DNA of 64,000 bases from Chrysomallon squamiferum. Taxonomy: Eukaryota > Mollusca > Gastropoda > Neomphalida > Peltospiridae. The notes below the pieces were generated by a model. The model ran no database searches and had not been told where the DNA came from. It saw only the letters and a program-made list of their open reading frames with translations. Shown here one piece after another: positions 1 through 12,821 of this stretch. Numbering within the stretch: position 1 is the first letter of the stretch; every line of letters begins with the position of its first letter. The DNA lies in contig CM022670.1 in NCBI GenBank assembly GCA_012295275.1, positions 12,629,583 to 12,693,582 of the forward strand, given 5' to 3'. The translations under genes and the position numbers were made by a program.

Positions 1-660
1 ATCCATCTGTCCTCAATCCATGTACTCGTACATACTCAGAAAAAAAAAAAAAAAAAAAAAAAAAAGTGAACTATCATTATTAAATATTTATATAGGTCAA
101 CTCAGTAAGTGACGTCAAAACGTCTGTCAGACTGTCAAACTCTACACCGACGTCCTCTCGCTTCATTAAAGAAAGTCGCTCAGCGAGAAAGTTGTCTCAT
201 GTCCAATTCTGGCAGCCAGTGACATGTTCGATTTTTTAAATATAATATCACTTCCTTTCTTAACAGCCAACATGTCTAGTTTTAAGTAACAGCAAAATGG
301 TAACTAAGTTGCCAGAGTAATTCAAAATTAAATATGTAAATATAAATATATATATATATGACCCTTCCGTACTATATATATATATATATATATTAACCTT
401 TTTTCTCCTGGGATGGACACATCTTGATTCTTCTTCCTTAAGAGCTCTGTACACATCCCAATAAAATACTTCAGACACGAGATTAGCATGTAAGGCGACC
501 CCGTTACCTTCTACTCTTAAAACACAAACTCAGACGGGTTTTTTTCATCGACGATGGTAATACGAACCAACTACAGCATATCTGTTTCCTATACTCAGCA
601 GCTGGCACGGCAAAGCAGCAGTCAGATCGTTATTTAGAAGCTGGCGGAGAACTTAACTAC
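1..660. other. AT-rich upstream region
   Basis: No coding signal is visible. It contains an A run at 41-65, (TA)n runs around 340-392 and a perfect CRE palindrome TGACGTCA at 110-117. It lies upstream of the TATA box at 667 and may hold distal promoter sequence. Confidence 0.5.
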
Positions 661-666
661 GATTTT

Positions 667-675
667 TATAAATAG
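667..675 (+). promoter_or_regulatory. TATA box candidate
   Basis: TATAAATAG is followed directly by a CpG-rich stretch (GGCGACGCGTCGCG, then CGCGCGCGG) that stands out from the AT-rich surroundings. Transcription would be expected to start about 30 bases downstream, near 697. It lies 1.6 kb upstream of the membrane-protein ORF and in the same orientation. The match is by eye; no strong initiator motif is seen at the expected start. Confidence 0.4.
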
Positions 676-696
676 GCGACGCGTCGCGTATACTAC

Positions 697-1715
697 CGAA
701 CGCGCGCGGAGAAACCAGTCAAAGGAAAACATAAGAGTTTACGTTGCGTTGTACAGTTTGCTTGAGGAAACTTTCAGCCGTATACAGGAGCGATGTTACA
801 TATCTGTCCAGTTAGACCACGGTATCTTCACAATGAGTGCTTTAAAGAAACGGATCGTTGCTATGAACTAAACAGGGTCGTATGTCGATGCAACGTGGAT
901 TCGTTCGTCATACTTCGGCCACTTGCGACAGTGACTGTGAAAGAGCGGAGACACGGAAGGGTCATCTAAAAGATAATTTGCGGCACGTACGAAGTCACGA
1001 CGGATTTATACGAGAGGACACGAAGGACGTTATATAACAAACAACAACAAAAAAAATGCTCCCCATTTTCTCACTGTCTGTTGGAAAGCTTCGCGTGTTA
1101 GGCGCTTTTATTTGGAAGAGATTTGATCTTGGTTTATATCGGTTTTTGAAAGATGGACAGCTTAGCGAGATGTAAATCAGATTCGACGTAGATTTCTATC
1201 TAGGGAAACACTTAAGGGTTTCTGTTTTCGTGCTTCCATTAACCTCGTGTATCGCTGATTACTCGTCTGTACGTTTAGTCTCGACTGCTATGCCGGCGAG
1301 GTCGGGCGAAGTTTTGCGTTACGGAGATCCAGTGTCGTTCAGTGCTTTATGTCTGTCTACATTTTATTCTGGATTCTAAATAAATAATTGTTTGAAATAT
1401 AACAGCAGCTCTGAATGTGATAAGGAATTAATATTCACTTTATTTAAAGTGTAAAAAAAAAAAAAAAAAAAAAGAAGATATTATTGATCTGAAAAAGTGT
1501 TACATAAACAGAATAAAGAATTTCTGTCTTCTGTGAATAAGTGTGACATAAATTGAATAAAAAATTTCTATAATCTGTGAATAAGGAATTGCCGAACAGA
1601 ATTATAACCGTCGGAAGGAACTGCTGTTTATACCGAGAAAAGGAACAATTTATGTGAGATGAGAAGAGTACAGAACTGATGTGTGAAAGTGTGTGAACAA
1701 CGAACCATTACATGG
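697..1715 (+). other. putative 5' untranslated exon with uORFs
   Basis: Higher-complexity DNA runs from the TATA box to a near-ideal splice donor (CATGG|GTAAGTAG, intron starting at 1716). It carries several short upstream ORFs, for example a 12-codon one at 833-871 beginning MSALKKRIVAMN. If transcribed it would be the leader of the 2304-2777 gene. Possible acceptors are ATTTCAG ending at 2051 and GGATTACAG ending at 2289, both with weak pyrimidine tracts. The exon limits are inference. Confidence 0.3.
1495..1600 (+). repeat. 44-bp tandem repeat, about 2.5 units
   Basis: Units start at 1495, 1539 and 1583 and share AAGTGT.ACATAAA, then GAATAAA.AATTTCT, then CTGTGAAT. The third unit is partial and diverged. 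It lies inside the putative 5' leader. Confidence 0.6.
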
Positions 1716-2303
1716 GTAAGTAGCGTCGTTTAAACTCCACTGAGGAGTTGATAAACTGTGATAGTGAAACGTGTACATCGTTAATAAGCAATTCTTCAAA
1801 ACTGAAAGTAAGGAAATATGACAGTGGTTTTAACTGTGAATAAGAAATTCAGCCTACCGAACACCCGCGAGATCAAACTGATGACAAGACTGGTCAACCT
1901 CGTCAACCAGTTACCCGATGACTTTATGATCCGCGTTTTAAGACAACTTACGTGGGAATTCGTTAATATCTATTTTCATCAAAAAAGGCAGACATTATTT
2001 TCTCTTTAAAAAAAATGTGACTGACTTTTCAAGTGTTTATACCGATTTCAGACAACCATAGATATGAAGTGAATCAAAATATATTTATATTTTTTCAAAA
2101 TAATAATTTTAAAAATCGTTTTCTTTTGGAGAAAGAGAAAGAAAGAGAGAAGAAAAAGAAAGAAAAAAAGAGTTAAATGTGCATAACAATACATTCGTGT
2201 ACCTTTTGTTGGCGTCCCCCCAAAAAAAATATGTGTGAAATAAATTTTAAAATGTGTTGTGATACATTCAAGTACATGCTGGATTACAGAAGTCATCTGT
2301 GAA

Positions 2304-2777
2304 ATGTTTACACATTTTCCGCTGTCTAAGAACAATGTCACATCCGCTGGCGAGGAAAACGGCACCACCGCTTCGGGTCTGGCACCCGTCGTTAACGAAA
2401 CAAAACCAGGGGAGTGGCACGTGAGGGATACGGTGTTCACGGACTATTCCCCTCCCAGGGAGTTCCCGCTGCCCCTGATTATCGCCAGCTCGGTGGCTGC
2501 TGTGAGTATTTTGATATTTTTCTGTGTGGCGTACTACTGGCATTCCTACCAGCTGGACAAACGGGCCAGGGAGTTGGCGATTCAGCGCGCTGCCGAGGAC
2601 GCCGAGGCGCAGATAGTGCCCCGACGTCGCCCACGTCACAACAGGAAGAAACATATTCCAAGGACTCTGGATTTACCGACGCCTACGGTGGTGAATGGGC
2701 CAAAGAAAAGTTCCGTCGTTTCCGATCAGGAAGTGTTGTCTCATTTCGCCAGTAGAAGACAGTCCATTTTCTTCTGA
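2304..2777 (+). CDS. small single-pass membrane protein, unknown family
   Basis: This 157-codon ORF runs from the first in-frame ATG at 2304 (purine at -3) to TGA. The frame is open back to 2244, so an upstream exon joined near 2289 is possible. The protein has a short extracellular-type N-terminus with three N-glycosylation sequons (N11 NVT, N19 NGT, N31 NET). One hydrophobic segment follows at about residues 56-79 (PLIIASSVAAVSILIFFC core). The tail is strongly basic (KRAR at 86-89, RRRPRHNRKK at 107-116) and ends near RRQS (151-154), a protein-kinase-A-like site. There is no cleavable signal peptide, so N-out/C-in type III topology is inferred from the positive-inside pattern. From about 2340 the ORF is clearly GC-richer than both flanks, with varied codons and no microsatellite, which supports coding. 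I do not recognise the family. It could also be the last exon of a longer receptor-like gene. Confidence 0.55.
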   Translation: MFTHFPLSKNNVTSAGEENGTTASGLAPVVNETKPGEWHVRDTVFTDYSPPREFPLPLIIASSVAAVSILIFFCVAYYWHSYQLDKRARELAIQRAAEDAEAQIVPRRRPRHNRKKHIPRTLDLPTPTVVNGPKKSSVVSDQEVLSHFASRRQSIFF

Positions 2778-3360
2778 TACAGTCCATACATTTGTTCATA
2801 CATTTCTGTTACAGTGTTGCAGGATTTAGTTCGTATGTTTCTGACGCAGAAGTATTTTGTTATTGTTCATACGCTTCTCATTCTGTCCACATTGTTCATG
2901 AATATGTTTGTATCGTTCTGATTCGTTGCATTAATTTTTTAATTTTTTGTTTTGACATAAATTGTTCATGCTGTCTGATAGTTTTACTGTTCTAGAAACT
3001 GTTTCTAAAATTCTGAATCAATTAATCTCATTAAATCACATATCACAGTGTTCATGAAATTGATCGTACACCTCTGAAAGCAGTGTATAATATAATTCTT
3101 GATATTGTTCATACAGCTATAACATGTTCATCATACAAATCGCGAAACTGTCAGTACGGTTCTGATCAGTCCATATTGTTCATACCGCTCTGACACCAAG
3201 TTATTATAGTATTGTTCATGAAATTGTTCATACACCTCTGTTATGTCAATATTGCTCATGATATTGTTCGTATCCGTCTGCTAGGTCCATCCCAATATTG
3301 ATGCGCCTCTGCTTAAGTCCATATTGTTCACAAAAATGATCACTGATGTTAATGTGTCTG
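2778..3360 (+). repeat. degenerate TTGTTCAT repeat in 3' region
   Basis: ATTGTTCAT occurs at least seven times, with near-matches, alternating with TACACCTCTG/TACCGCTCTG and GTCCATA modules at irregular 30-60 base spacing. It starts at the stop codon of the membrane-protein gene and is probably its 3' UTR, derived from an old tandem array. No frame stays open. Confidence 0.6.
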
Positions 3361-3759
3361 TTTCAGGCGAGAGTAATTTTCGAGGAAAATCAGTGTTACT
3401 AACTGTGATTCATTTCATGAAAGTTACTGTTATTTCATGAATATCATCATATCAAAGACTGGCAAGTATCCTGTACTAAGTTATTTATTTCAGTTTTACT
3501 TTTTATATGTTGAAAAATAATTAATTTTTCTTTATGTTTTATAATTTTACTATGTTAAAACACTAATTTGTTAACAAGATGGATACGATTGTATTTAATT
3601 ACTTTTTTTTCTAAAGATTTGTAATTGTATAGTTGAATTTTTAAAATAATATTTTATCTTTAAAATTCTTAGCGTAAATATATATTTATTTCTCATTAGT
3701 TTGTTTTTCTACTTTTTGTCATTTTTGTTCGTTATTTATTTATTTTTTGAATCTTTTAA

Positions 3760-3853
<94 letters not shown>

Positions 3854-4071
3854 TTCTGTTTGCTTATCTATTTCATTGTCCTGTTTCCATGCTTTAAATA
3901 AAATTCCAAAATTTTTAATGTTTTACGGTATGATTCTTTTCAAAATATGATAATTATTATTTATATATCATAGTGTGCATTTTGTGTAAATAGACACGAG
4001 AGTTTCTTTGAAGAATCCAACTAATATATCTTATCATCTATTTATTTTATATATATAATTTAAAAATTAAA

Positions 4072-4110
<39 letters not shown>

Positions 4111-4500
4111 TTTTTTTTTATTTTTTTTTTTTTTTTTTTATTATTGTGACTGTGGACTGGTTAATTTTTAGAATTTGTTTTATCTATCTACGGCTATGTT
4201 TCTTACACAGTTTATCTTATGAGAAAATAATTACGCTAAGGATATGAAAGGAGGAACAATAACGTAACGTATATTTGTATATGTGGTGTGTGCGTGTGGT
4301 GAATATATTTACATATTTTAAAATTAAATTAAAGGAAAACGCACTGGGTCTTGAATATATTTATGGGTTTGGTTTGTAAAATATACGAGAAAATAATTGC
4401 ACGAAGAATAAGAAGTGAAAAAATCGAATTAGAGTAAATATGTTGTGTGTCTGAGTATATATCTATGTGTCAATATAATATTGTATGTATGTATATGTGT
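3361..4500. repeat. AT-rich tail with TTTA, TTA and poly-T tracts
   Basis: (ATTT)n at about 3772-3798 runs into (ATT)n to 3853. A second (ATT)n starts near 4071 and ends in T runs to 4140. No gene is seen beyond a possible transcript end at 3897. Confidence 0.85.
3897..3902 (+). terminator. polyadenylation signal candidate
   Basis: This is the first AATAAA downstream of the 2304-2777 ORF, with a T/G-rich stretch soon after. It would give a 3' UTR of about 1.1 kb. The hexamer is common in AT-rich DNA, so this is weak. Confidence 0.25.
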
Positions 4501-4502
4501 GT

Positions 4503-5929
<1,427 letters not shown>

Positions 5930-5930
<1 letters not shown>

Positions 5931-6230
5931 TCTCACTCAGTTACTCAGTAATTCACTCATTTTAACGCTCTCGTTTAGTCAATCCTAATTTTGTAACTCA
6001 GTAATTCATCTATTCACGGTCAATCTTCACCTTGCTCACTTATCCACCCACTCACTCCCACTAACTACTCACTCGCCCATTCACTAGCTCACCTATTAGC
6101 TCACTTCCACGCACTATTCGCTCACTTCTTCACTCACTCCCACTCACCACTTACTCTCTCGTAAGTACTCATTTCCAGGTACCGCTCACTCATATTTTAA
6201 CACATACTCAAACGCTCACTGTTCTATTTT
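5930..6230. repeat. cryptic ACTC/CACT repeat
   Basis: An imperfect, scrambled tract of CACT and CTCACT words over about 300 bases, with no fixed period. It has the texture of a decayed tetranucleotide array. Confidence 0.7.
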
Positions 6231-6491
6231 CAATAGGAAAAAGCCCATCCTACAAAAACGTGAAGAAAAATAACTACTTATATCTATCTCGTAACAAATT
6301 TCCCATCCTATAGCGTAATTATCTGTATTGTGGAATCCGTGTATTAACCAAAATATCTTTCTCTCCCTGGGGTGTACAACTATAAAGACATTGTAGTATA
6401 AACAATCGCATTTCCCTGATTCTTCATTCCCCGAACAAACATGTAGAGTATTACCGTCAGAATGTACCGCTATACGAGAGTCAATGGCCAT
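6216..6491 (-). CDS. candidate small ORF, unknown
   Basis: This 91-codon ORF begins with an ATG in strong context (GCC ATG G) and has a balanced composition rather than a repeat translation: MAIDSRIAVHSDGN near the start, four Cys (CSGNEESGKCDC, EICYE) and a basic HPRERK. There is no signal peptide or recognised domain, no clear TATA box upstream on the minus strand, and no partner exon. ORFs of this length occur by chance in 64 kb, so it is listed only as a candidate. Confidence 0.2.
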   Translation of the reverse strand: MAIDSRIAVHSDGNTLHVCSGNEESGKCDCLYYNVFIVVHPRERKIFWLIHGFHNTDNYAIGWEICYEIDISSYFSSRFCRMGFFLLKIEQ

Positions 6492-6499
6492 GGCATTTA

Positions 6500-6884
6500 C
6501 AGACTTCTACTGCTCTTTCGTCAGAATGTGAGATTCCTCCAGCTATTTTGTAGACTAACGAACTTGTTCTCTTGTTTTGTTGATTATCTAGAACAGATTC
6601 GCTTCTACGTTACCGAACAGATGAAAACGTTATAGAGATTTGTATTAAAATGATTTTGTACTTTTGATTGTTATATACCGTGTTATATTTTGTGTCTGAT
6701 TTTATTTCCTGTTTTTTTTTTAATTATTTGCGTGTGTGTTGTGAGAGTGTGTGCGTGTGTGCATGTTTGACGTTCCGTCTGTTGGTTTGTTTGTTATTTA
6801 TTTCGTATGAATTTTTTTTTTTTTTTTTTTTTATGTGATCTATTTCTTCTTTTTTATTTATTTTTTATTTTGATGTGATCTATT

Positions 6885-6918
<34 letters not shown>

Positions 6919-8460
6919 TTCTCTCTTTCGTCTTTAATTTAACCCTTTCTTGTTTATTTCTTTTATATGTGTGTATATATATTTTTGTGTATATATATAT
7001 TAATATTTTGATCTTGTTTAACTGTTTCTAGTTTTTATAATGATTATTCAATTTGTTGCTGTTTTTCATTTTTGTATTTTATCGTTCGCTCACATTAATT
7101 TAATTTTCCTTACCATTATTTCTTTTTATTTTATTTTGTCTAATTTAATGCTATTTGCTTTAGTGTATTTTTCCTCATAACTCATATAAAGTTATTTTCT
7201 TTCTTTGTATTTTTCCCACTCAAATTTATTTCATTTTATAAAAAAAAAATACAAATAATAAAAAAAAAAAAAAAAATAAAATAAAAATTTCTTTTAAAAA
7301 TTATAAAATTTAAGATACCAGCTCTGTTTAATTTTCCATTCTTTCATTATAAAGAACGCTAACTATAGCTGCTATCTGAAATATTAGTAATATTATTAAA
7401 AGTATAATGGAAATATTTAAAATTTTATATATTAATCAATATACTTAAGTATTTATATATGCCAACAACGTACGTTGTTCATATATGTCTGTGTGCATTT
7501 ATTTCTGTGCGTGCATGCGTATGTACCTATACATGCATGTGTCTGATGTATGTACAAGAAAAGAATGTAAATAGTGCAAAGCCTAACATTAAACACTGAA
7601 CTAAATATACCTAGAGTTAAGTCTACAAGTGAAGCTTTTCTGAGGTGGTATAACAGATTATCGACCTGGATATATAATTCTGTTTGCGTGCATATGCCAC
7701 CACTCATGTATGTATTGAATATTATTATACAAATCCCATTCACTTTCTTTTCAGTATCATCTAGGTCCTATATCATTTTCTCGTCTCCTTTTTAACCCTT
7801 TTATCCGAAATACATTACCAAATTCGTTTCTATAACAAATGGAGAAAATAATTTAACTTTCGTTAATGGCCACAGTATACAAGTTTATTACCCTACAAAA
7901 TCTAAAGTCCTTGAAATAAGCGAGTTTACTGAATTCAGTTATTTCTAACGCTTTCAATAGAGCAAACTGTTAACACGCTTTTGCACAATGCAGGTTTTGT
8001 TATTCATTCCAGACGTATTATATTACTATTTCAATCGAGAGATGTTGGCTGTTGTTGTAATGAATGTAAAATTTATGTAGAATACGGCTCATGGAATATC
8101 AAATGACATTAAAATTCCCGAAGTAATTTTTTCATTTGCTTAGCACCGTCTACGTCAGGGTGTATTCGCTTCTGAAAGGAAATACAAATGATAATGCAAA
8201 TTCCTACTTTATATGTAAATGACGCTGTCGTACATAGTTTAATAAATTATTTCATAGTGGGTTTTTCTACTTGATACAAAATTGCCGATACGTTAGAAAA
8301 ACAGGAATTACATTAAAAGGGTTTCTTTTTCACCTTTTTATTTTTCTCTTTCTTTCACTTTCTTTCTTATCATTTGTTCAATAGCTTCTTTTTTGTTTGT
8401 TGTTGTTGTTGTTGTTTTGTTTATTTATCCTTGTACACTCACTCACACACTCTCTCTATC
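6500..8460. other. AT-rich desert
   Basis: T runs at 6811-6831 and 6884-6918, an A run near 7260 and scattered TA microsatellites. No supported gene, RNA or element. Confidence 0.7.
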
Positions 8461-8463
8461 TCT

Positions 8464-8487
8464 CACACACACACACACATACACACA

Positions 8488-8518
<31 letters not shown>
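8464..8518 (+). repeat. (CA)n microsatellite
   Basis: CA repeats with two TA interruptions, preceded by CTCT. A second short CA block lies at about 8762-8815. Confidence 0.95.
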
Positions 8519-8521
<3 letters not shown>

Positions 8522-9163
8522 ATTCGCCTTTATTTCTCATATTCTCTTTGTTCATGTTCGGAGCATGTTTATTACATGTACAATTTGCCCACGATTACTG
8601 TCAATATATAAATACTTACTAAAATACCGTAATGTTACTGCTATACGGTGGCCTTTGATGTCATTTAATTCTATTTTTATTTTATTATTAATTCGTTGCC
8701 ATTCTTTGTTTCTAAGAAAAAGCAGGCTAAGTATAAAATTATGGTCAGTTAATATAATTATACACACACATACACTCACACACACACAAGCATGCACGCA
8801 CGCACACACACAGACACGTATTCACGTATTTGTGATGATTTAAGATATGTGATTACATACAGTCAGACTTTAATATATTCATTCACACTGAAACCTATGA
8901 ACCTGCGGGTTGTATCCTCTGGTATAAGCAATTAATTACCTATGCTGTCAGAACAGATTGTGATAATTATATCCGGTCACATGCTGTGACGTCGTTTTCT
9001 TATTTACTTTGACGCAATATTTAAGCTTCTATGACAAAACGTAAAGTCAGCTCATTCTGGCTGGCAACAGACTGAGATTCTACACGTTCCTTTGTCTGTT
9101 TTCAGTCGATCTTGTGTTTCTGTGCGTAATTCAAAAGCACTGGCATTCTATATATGTATTTCT

Positions 9164-9278
<115 letters not shown>

Positions 9279-9392
9279 GTCTATCTATCTATTTATCTAT
9301 GTGTGTGTGCGTATGCGGATATATGCATCCGTTAAAGTATGTACATGTGTTTGAGAAAGAATAAGCATATATGTCTGTACTTCATAATCAAT

Positions 9393-9393
<1 letters not shown>

Positions 9394-9461
<68 letters not shown>
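9394..9461 (+). repeat. (CA)n-(TA)n-(CA)n microsatellite
   Basis: Two CA blocks separated by a TA block. Confidence 0.95.
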
Positions 9462-9599
9462 ACATGCATTACATAATATTCTGTATTCTTTGTGTTCCTT
9501 TTCTAATTTTACTCTACTTTAGAACATAATCATAGTCAAATGAAAAGAAAGAACAGACTGATTTTTTCAGACAATATTTTATCGATCTTTACAATTCTT

Positions 9600-9760
9600 T
9601 ATTAAATTAGAAGGTAATCACAAGTGCATACCGTACCGTGACCTAATCTCAATTAATCATCCATTATGACGTCACCAGCAGCCAAGGAGTCTAATCTGAG
9701 CGAAGACCTCGTACTTTTGGAATATTCAGGGCATACTCTACATTAGCTACTACTAATCAG
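9600..9760. promoter_or_regulatory. putative regulatory block with CRE
   Basis: High-complexity sequence between repeats carries a perfect CRE palindrome TGACGTCA at 9667-9674. Immediately upstream is the homeobox-type word CAATTAATCATCC. The regulatory role is inferred from motifs alone. Confidence 0.3.
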
Positions 9761-9764
9761 TATT

Positions 9765-11115
9765 AGAATTTCTCTTAGCAATCATATTTCTTTTAGTCAT
9801 TTCATTTATTTTCTTCTTCTTCTTTTATTTATTATCTCAATGCACTGAATGACGTAATCACGAGGTTCTACTTCTAAAAATAACTACGATTAATGGTCGC
9901 AAAGACTGTTGACATTCTGGAAAACGTTTTCTTCTCTCGGCAAAGTAAAATACTACAATTACTGTTTTTTAGCTTTTACAATAATAAAAGAGAGTGGATA
10001 TTTCCAGCTGGTCACAGGAAATGTGTAAATGGATATCATAAATTACATAATTTGACAGACCTGAAGACGTACGGACTCATTTAGAATTTTCTCTCAATTT
10101 TTCAAGCATCAGCGATTCTCGTTTTGAAATTTCTTTGATTCTTCTGATTTAATTCGAAAGGAAGATATTTCCAAACAACGAACTGTACACTGGATTGCTG
10201 TTCATATGTAAGAAACTGATAGCAAATCTAAACGCACAAGAAATCCTTCAGACAAATAAATCTAAACTAAATGACCATCTAAAATAGAATATAACATTTT
10301 AATAAATTGACTTTCATAAAAACTTGACATGTTCGAGCAATTTATTTTTATCTGTGTAGAAAAGATTACCGTATAACTCTCACCCACCTACTGAAGAGAA
10401 GAAGAAGAAGAAAAACAAAGAAGATATTTAATCACAATGGATTTCCTTCATACAATTTCTTAAAGACACAAAATTAATTTTTTAGATATGTCAAACCAGC
10501 CATCTCCACCTGCTGACAATTTCAGAGCAGAATCTAAATGAGAGAAAAAAAGAAAAAAAAAAAAAAAATGATGCTAAAAATGAGAGAGAATGTTTACAAC
10601 TGATAGTAGTGAGAAACAGAAATCAGAGGAATTGTCTTTCGCAAATCTGTTAATATATATTATATACATCTGTCATAAGAAAAAAACAACGAGATAATTG
10701 AACTTATTAATGAAATTTGGTGATATTTCAAGAGATTATAACAAATGTCTTGCATTAATAAATAAATAAATAAATAAATAAGAAGAAAAGTTTACAAAGC
10801 AGCTGCAGTCGATGTTATTTTAGGAATCTGTTGCTTTAGCAATTTTCTACATCCATTCTTGTGACGTGAAAACGTTCAGTGAACATAAAGTAACAAGTGG
10901 GGGAAAAATGCACAGGAAAAAACTTTTTTTTGGTTTTATTTATTTATTTTGTTGTTGTTGTTGTTGTTGTTTTCTATTTTCATTATTTCTCTTTCATTTT
11001 TGTTTTATTATTATTATTTTTTTAATTTATATTTTTATTTCTTAATTCCGTTTTTTTTCTAGCTGTTGTGAATAAAAATCAAAATACATATTTATGCATT
11101 TGCGTGTATAATTAT
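9765..11115. other. non-coding AT-rich stretch
   Basis: Contains a short ATG ORF at 9893-10084 (63 codons, no motif), A runs near 10540-10568, (AATA)n near 10760 and (TTG)n near 10950. No supported gene. Confidence 0.5.
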
Positions 11116-11117
11116 GT

Positions 11118-11296
<179 letters not shown>

Positions 11297-11929
11297 GGAG
11301 ATAGAGTCTTCCTTTAATACTTCATTATTAAATACTATATACACAATCATATATTGATTTTCTATTTGATATTTCTGACACAGTATGGGGTTTTTTATTA
11401 GGCTTTTCAGCTTATGAAAAATATCGAACACTAAATTACATCGGCCGCTACATATAATTATTTCTAAAGTAATAAAACCGATGCCATCATTCTCTGGACA
11501 CGCAGATGGATAAATAGATCGACAAACAGATAGACAGACAGATAGATAGACAGACAGACAGACTGGCAGTCAGACAGCAGACATACAGATATATAGACAG
11601 ATAAAATAACATTTCCATACTGATGTATTCCCGGCGCAGTAATCTGACAATAAACTTGACAAAACTAGAGTAAATATACCATGTGACCTGTTATTTACAG
11701 CCAAATAATCTGACGAGGTTATAAACATCAGAAATTAAACTTTAAAAATGTCACATTACGAAGAGACAATTATACTAATTATTTTAAAATAATTTCGTGT
11801 AAATGAGTAATAAATTAAAAAATTTCATAAAAAAAACAAAACAAAAAAGATCTGAAAAAAAAAAAAAAACCGGAGCTTTGAACGGAATGAGATATTATTG
11901 TTAATTTTATTACACATTTTTGTATCTAA

Positions 11930-12250
11930 GTTATTTGATATCCGGAAATTGTTTGTCATTCTGACTACAGACATCGTCCGCCGCTAGCTAATGTCTCAGT
12001 ATACACACAAAATTTCCCTCGAAGCTTTTGTCGCTATGGCAACAAACGTTTTCTGAACACGTCATCACTTAGCAGCAACACCTGACGTCAGGAAGATCTT
12101 GTTCCAGAGCAACGGACCCCTACCGGAAGTCAGTGTCGCTTAGCAACAACGTACAGTCAAACGCGTCGTAAGCGACTGCTTGACATTCACGGATCTTCGT
12201 CGTTGTAACACTCTCGGTACTGTGTGGCGGCATTCGAGTAATTTTCCGTC
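11930..12250. promoter_or_regulatory. RFX/CRE/ETS promoter-like module
   Basis: A GC-richer, repeat-free block. It contains GTCGCTATGGCAAC at 12030-12043, which fits the RFX/DAF-19 X-box consensus GTHNYYATRRNAAC at every position, and a second X-box-like site GTCGCTTAGCAAC at 12135-12147. Between them lie a perfect CRE palindrome TGACGTCA at 12083-12090 (extended CCTGACGTCAGG) and an ETS core ACCGGAAGT at 12122-12130. Known biology: X-boxes drive ciliary genes, and CRE plus ETS is a common broad-promoter pairing. No confident gene adjoins. A 22-codon ORF (12328-12396, starting MNENVSQSNK) is a possible start exon downstream. Confidence 0.45.
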
Positions 12251-12599
12251 TGCAGAAAGCACACAGCAGATTAATATTCATTGAACACGTTTGTGAAATC
12301 TAAAAACATTTCAAGAGATTTGGTCCAATGAATGAAAATGTCAGCCAGAGTAACAAGCAAGTCAGTTTAAGAACATCTGTACTCGACAAATATTGATCTG
12401 TTTGATATCTTTTTTAATCTTATTCTGACAGAATTTAAAGAGGTAAAAAAACCTAAAAAAAAAAAACCACAGAAAAAAAACATCATTTCGACAAAACAAG
12501 AATATTTTCTACTAATATGTCATTATTCCTGTTCCAGACAGTGCCCTACGATTCCATATAAAAACTTGGTGGCTTCACTGTTTGCTTTTAGATTACTGA

Positions 12600-12700
12600 A
12601 TTAACTCTCATCCTACAAAAAAAAAAAAAAAAAAAGTAATAATAAAATAAAATTAAAATAATAATAATAAATAAATAAATAAATAAATAATAACAAAAAC

Positions 12701-12745
<45 letters not shown>
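12600..12745 (+). repeat. poly-A, (AAAT)n and (AAT)n tracts
   Basis: An A run near 12617-12635, then AAAT and AAT arrays to about 12745. Confidence 0.95.
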
Positions 12746-12821
12746 TTAGTAAGAATCTACAGAATGTACCTTTAAAACGTCAAATAAAAAAAATAAAGCA
12801 GTTTAGAATTTGTTTACAAAT

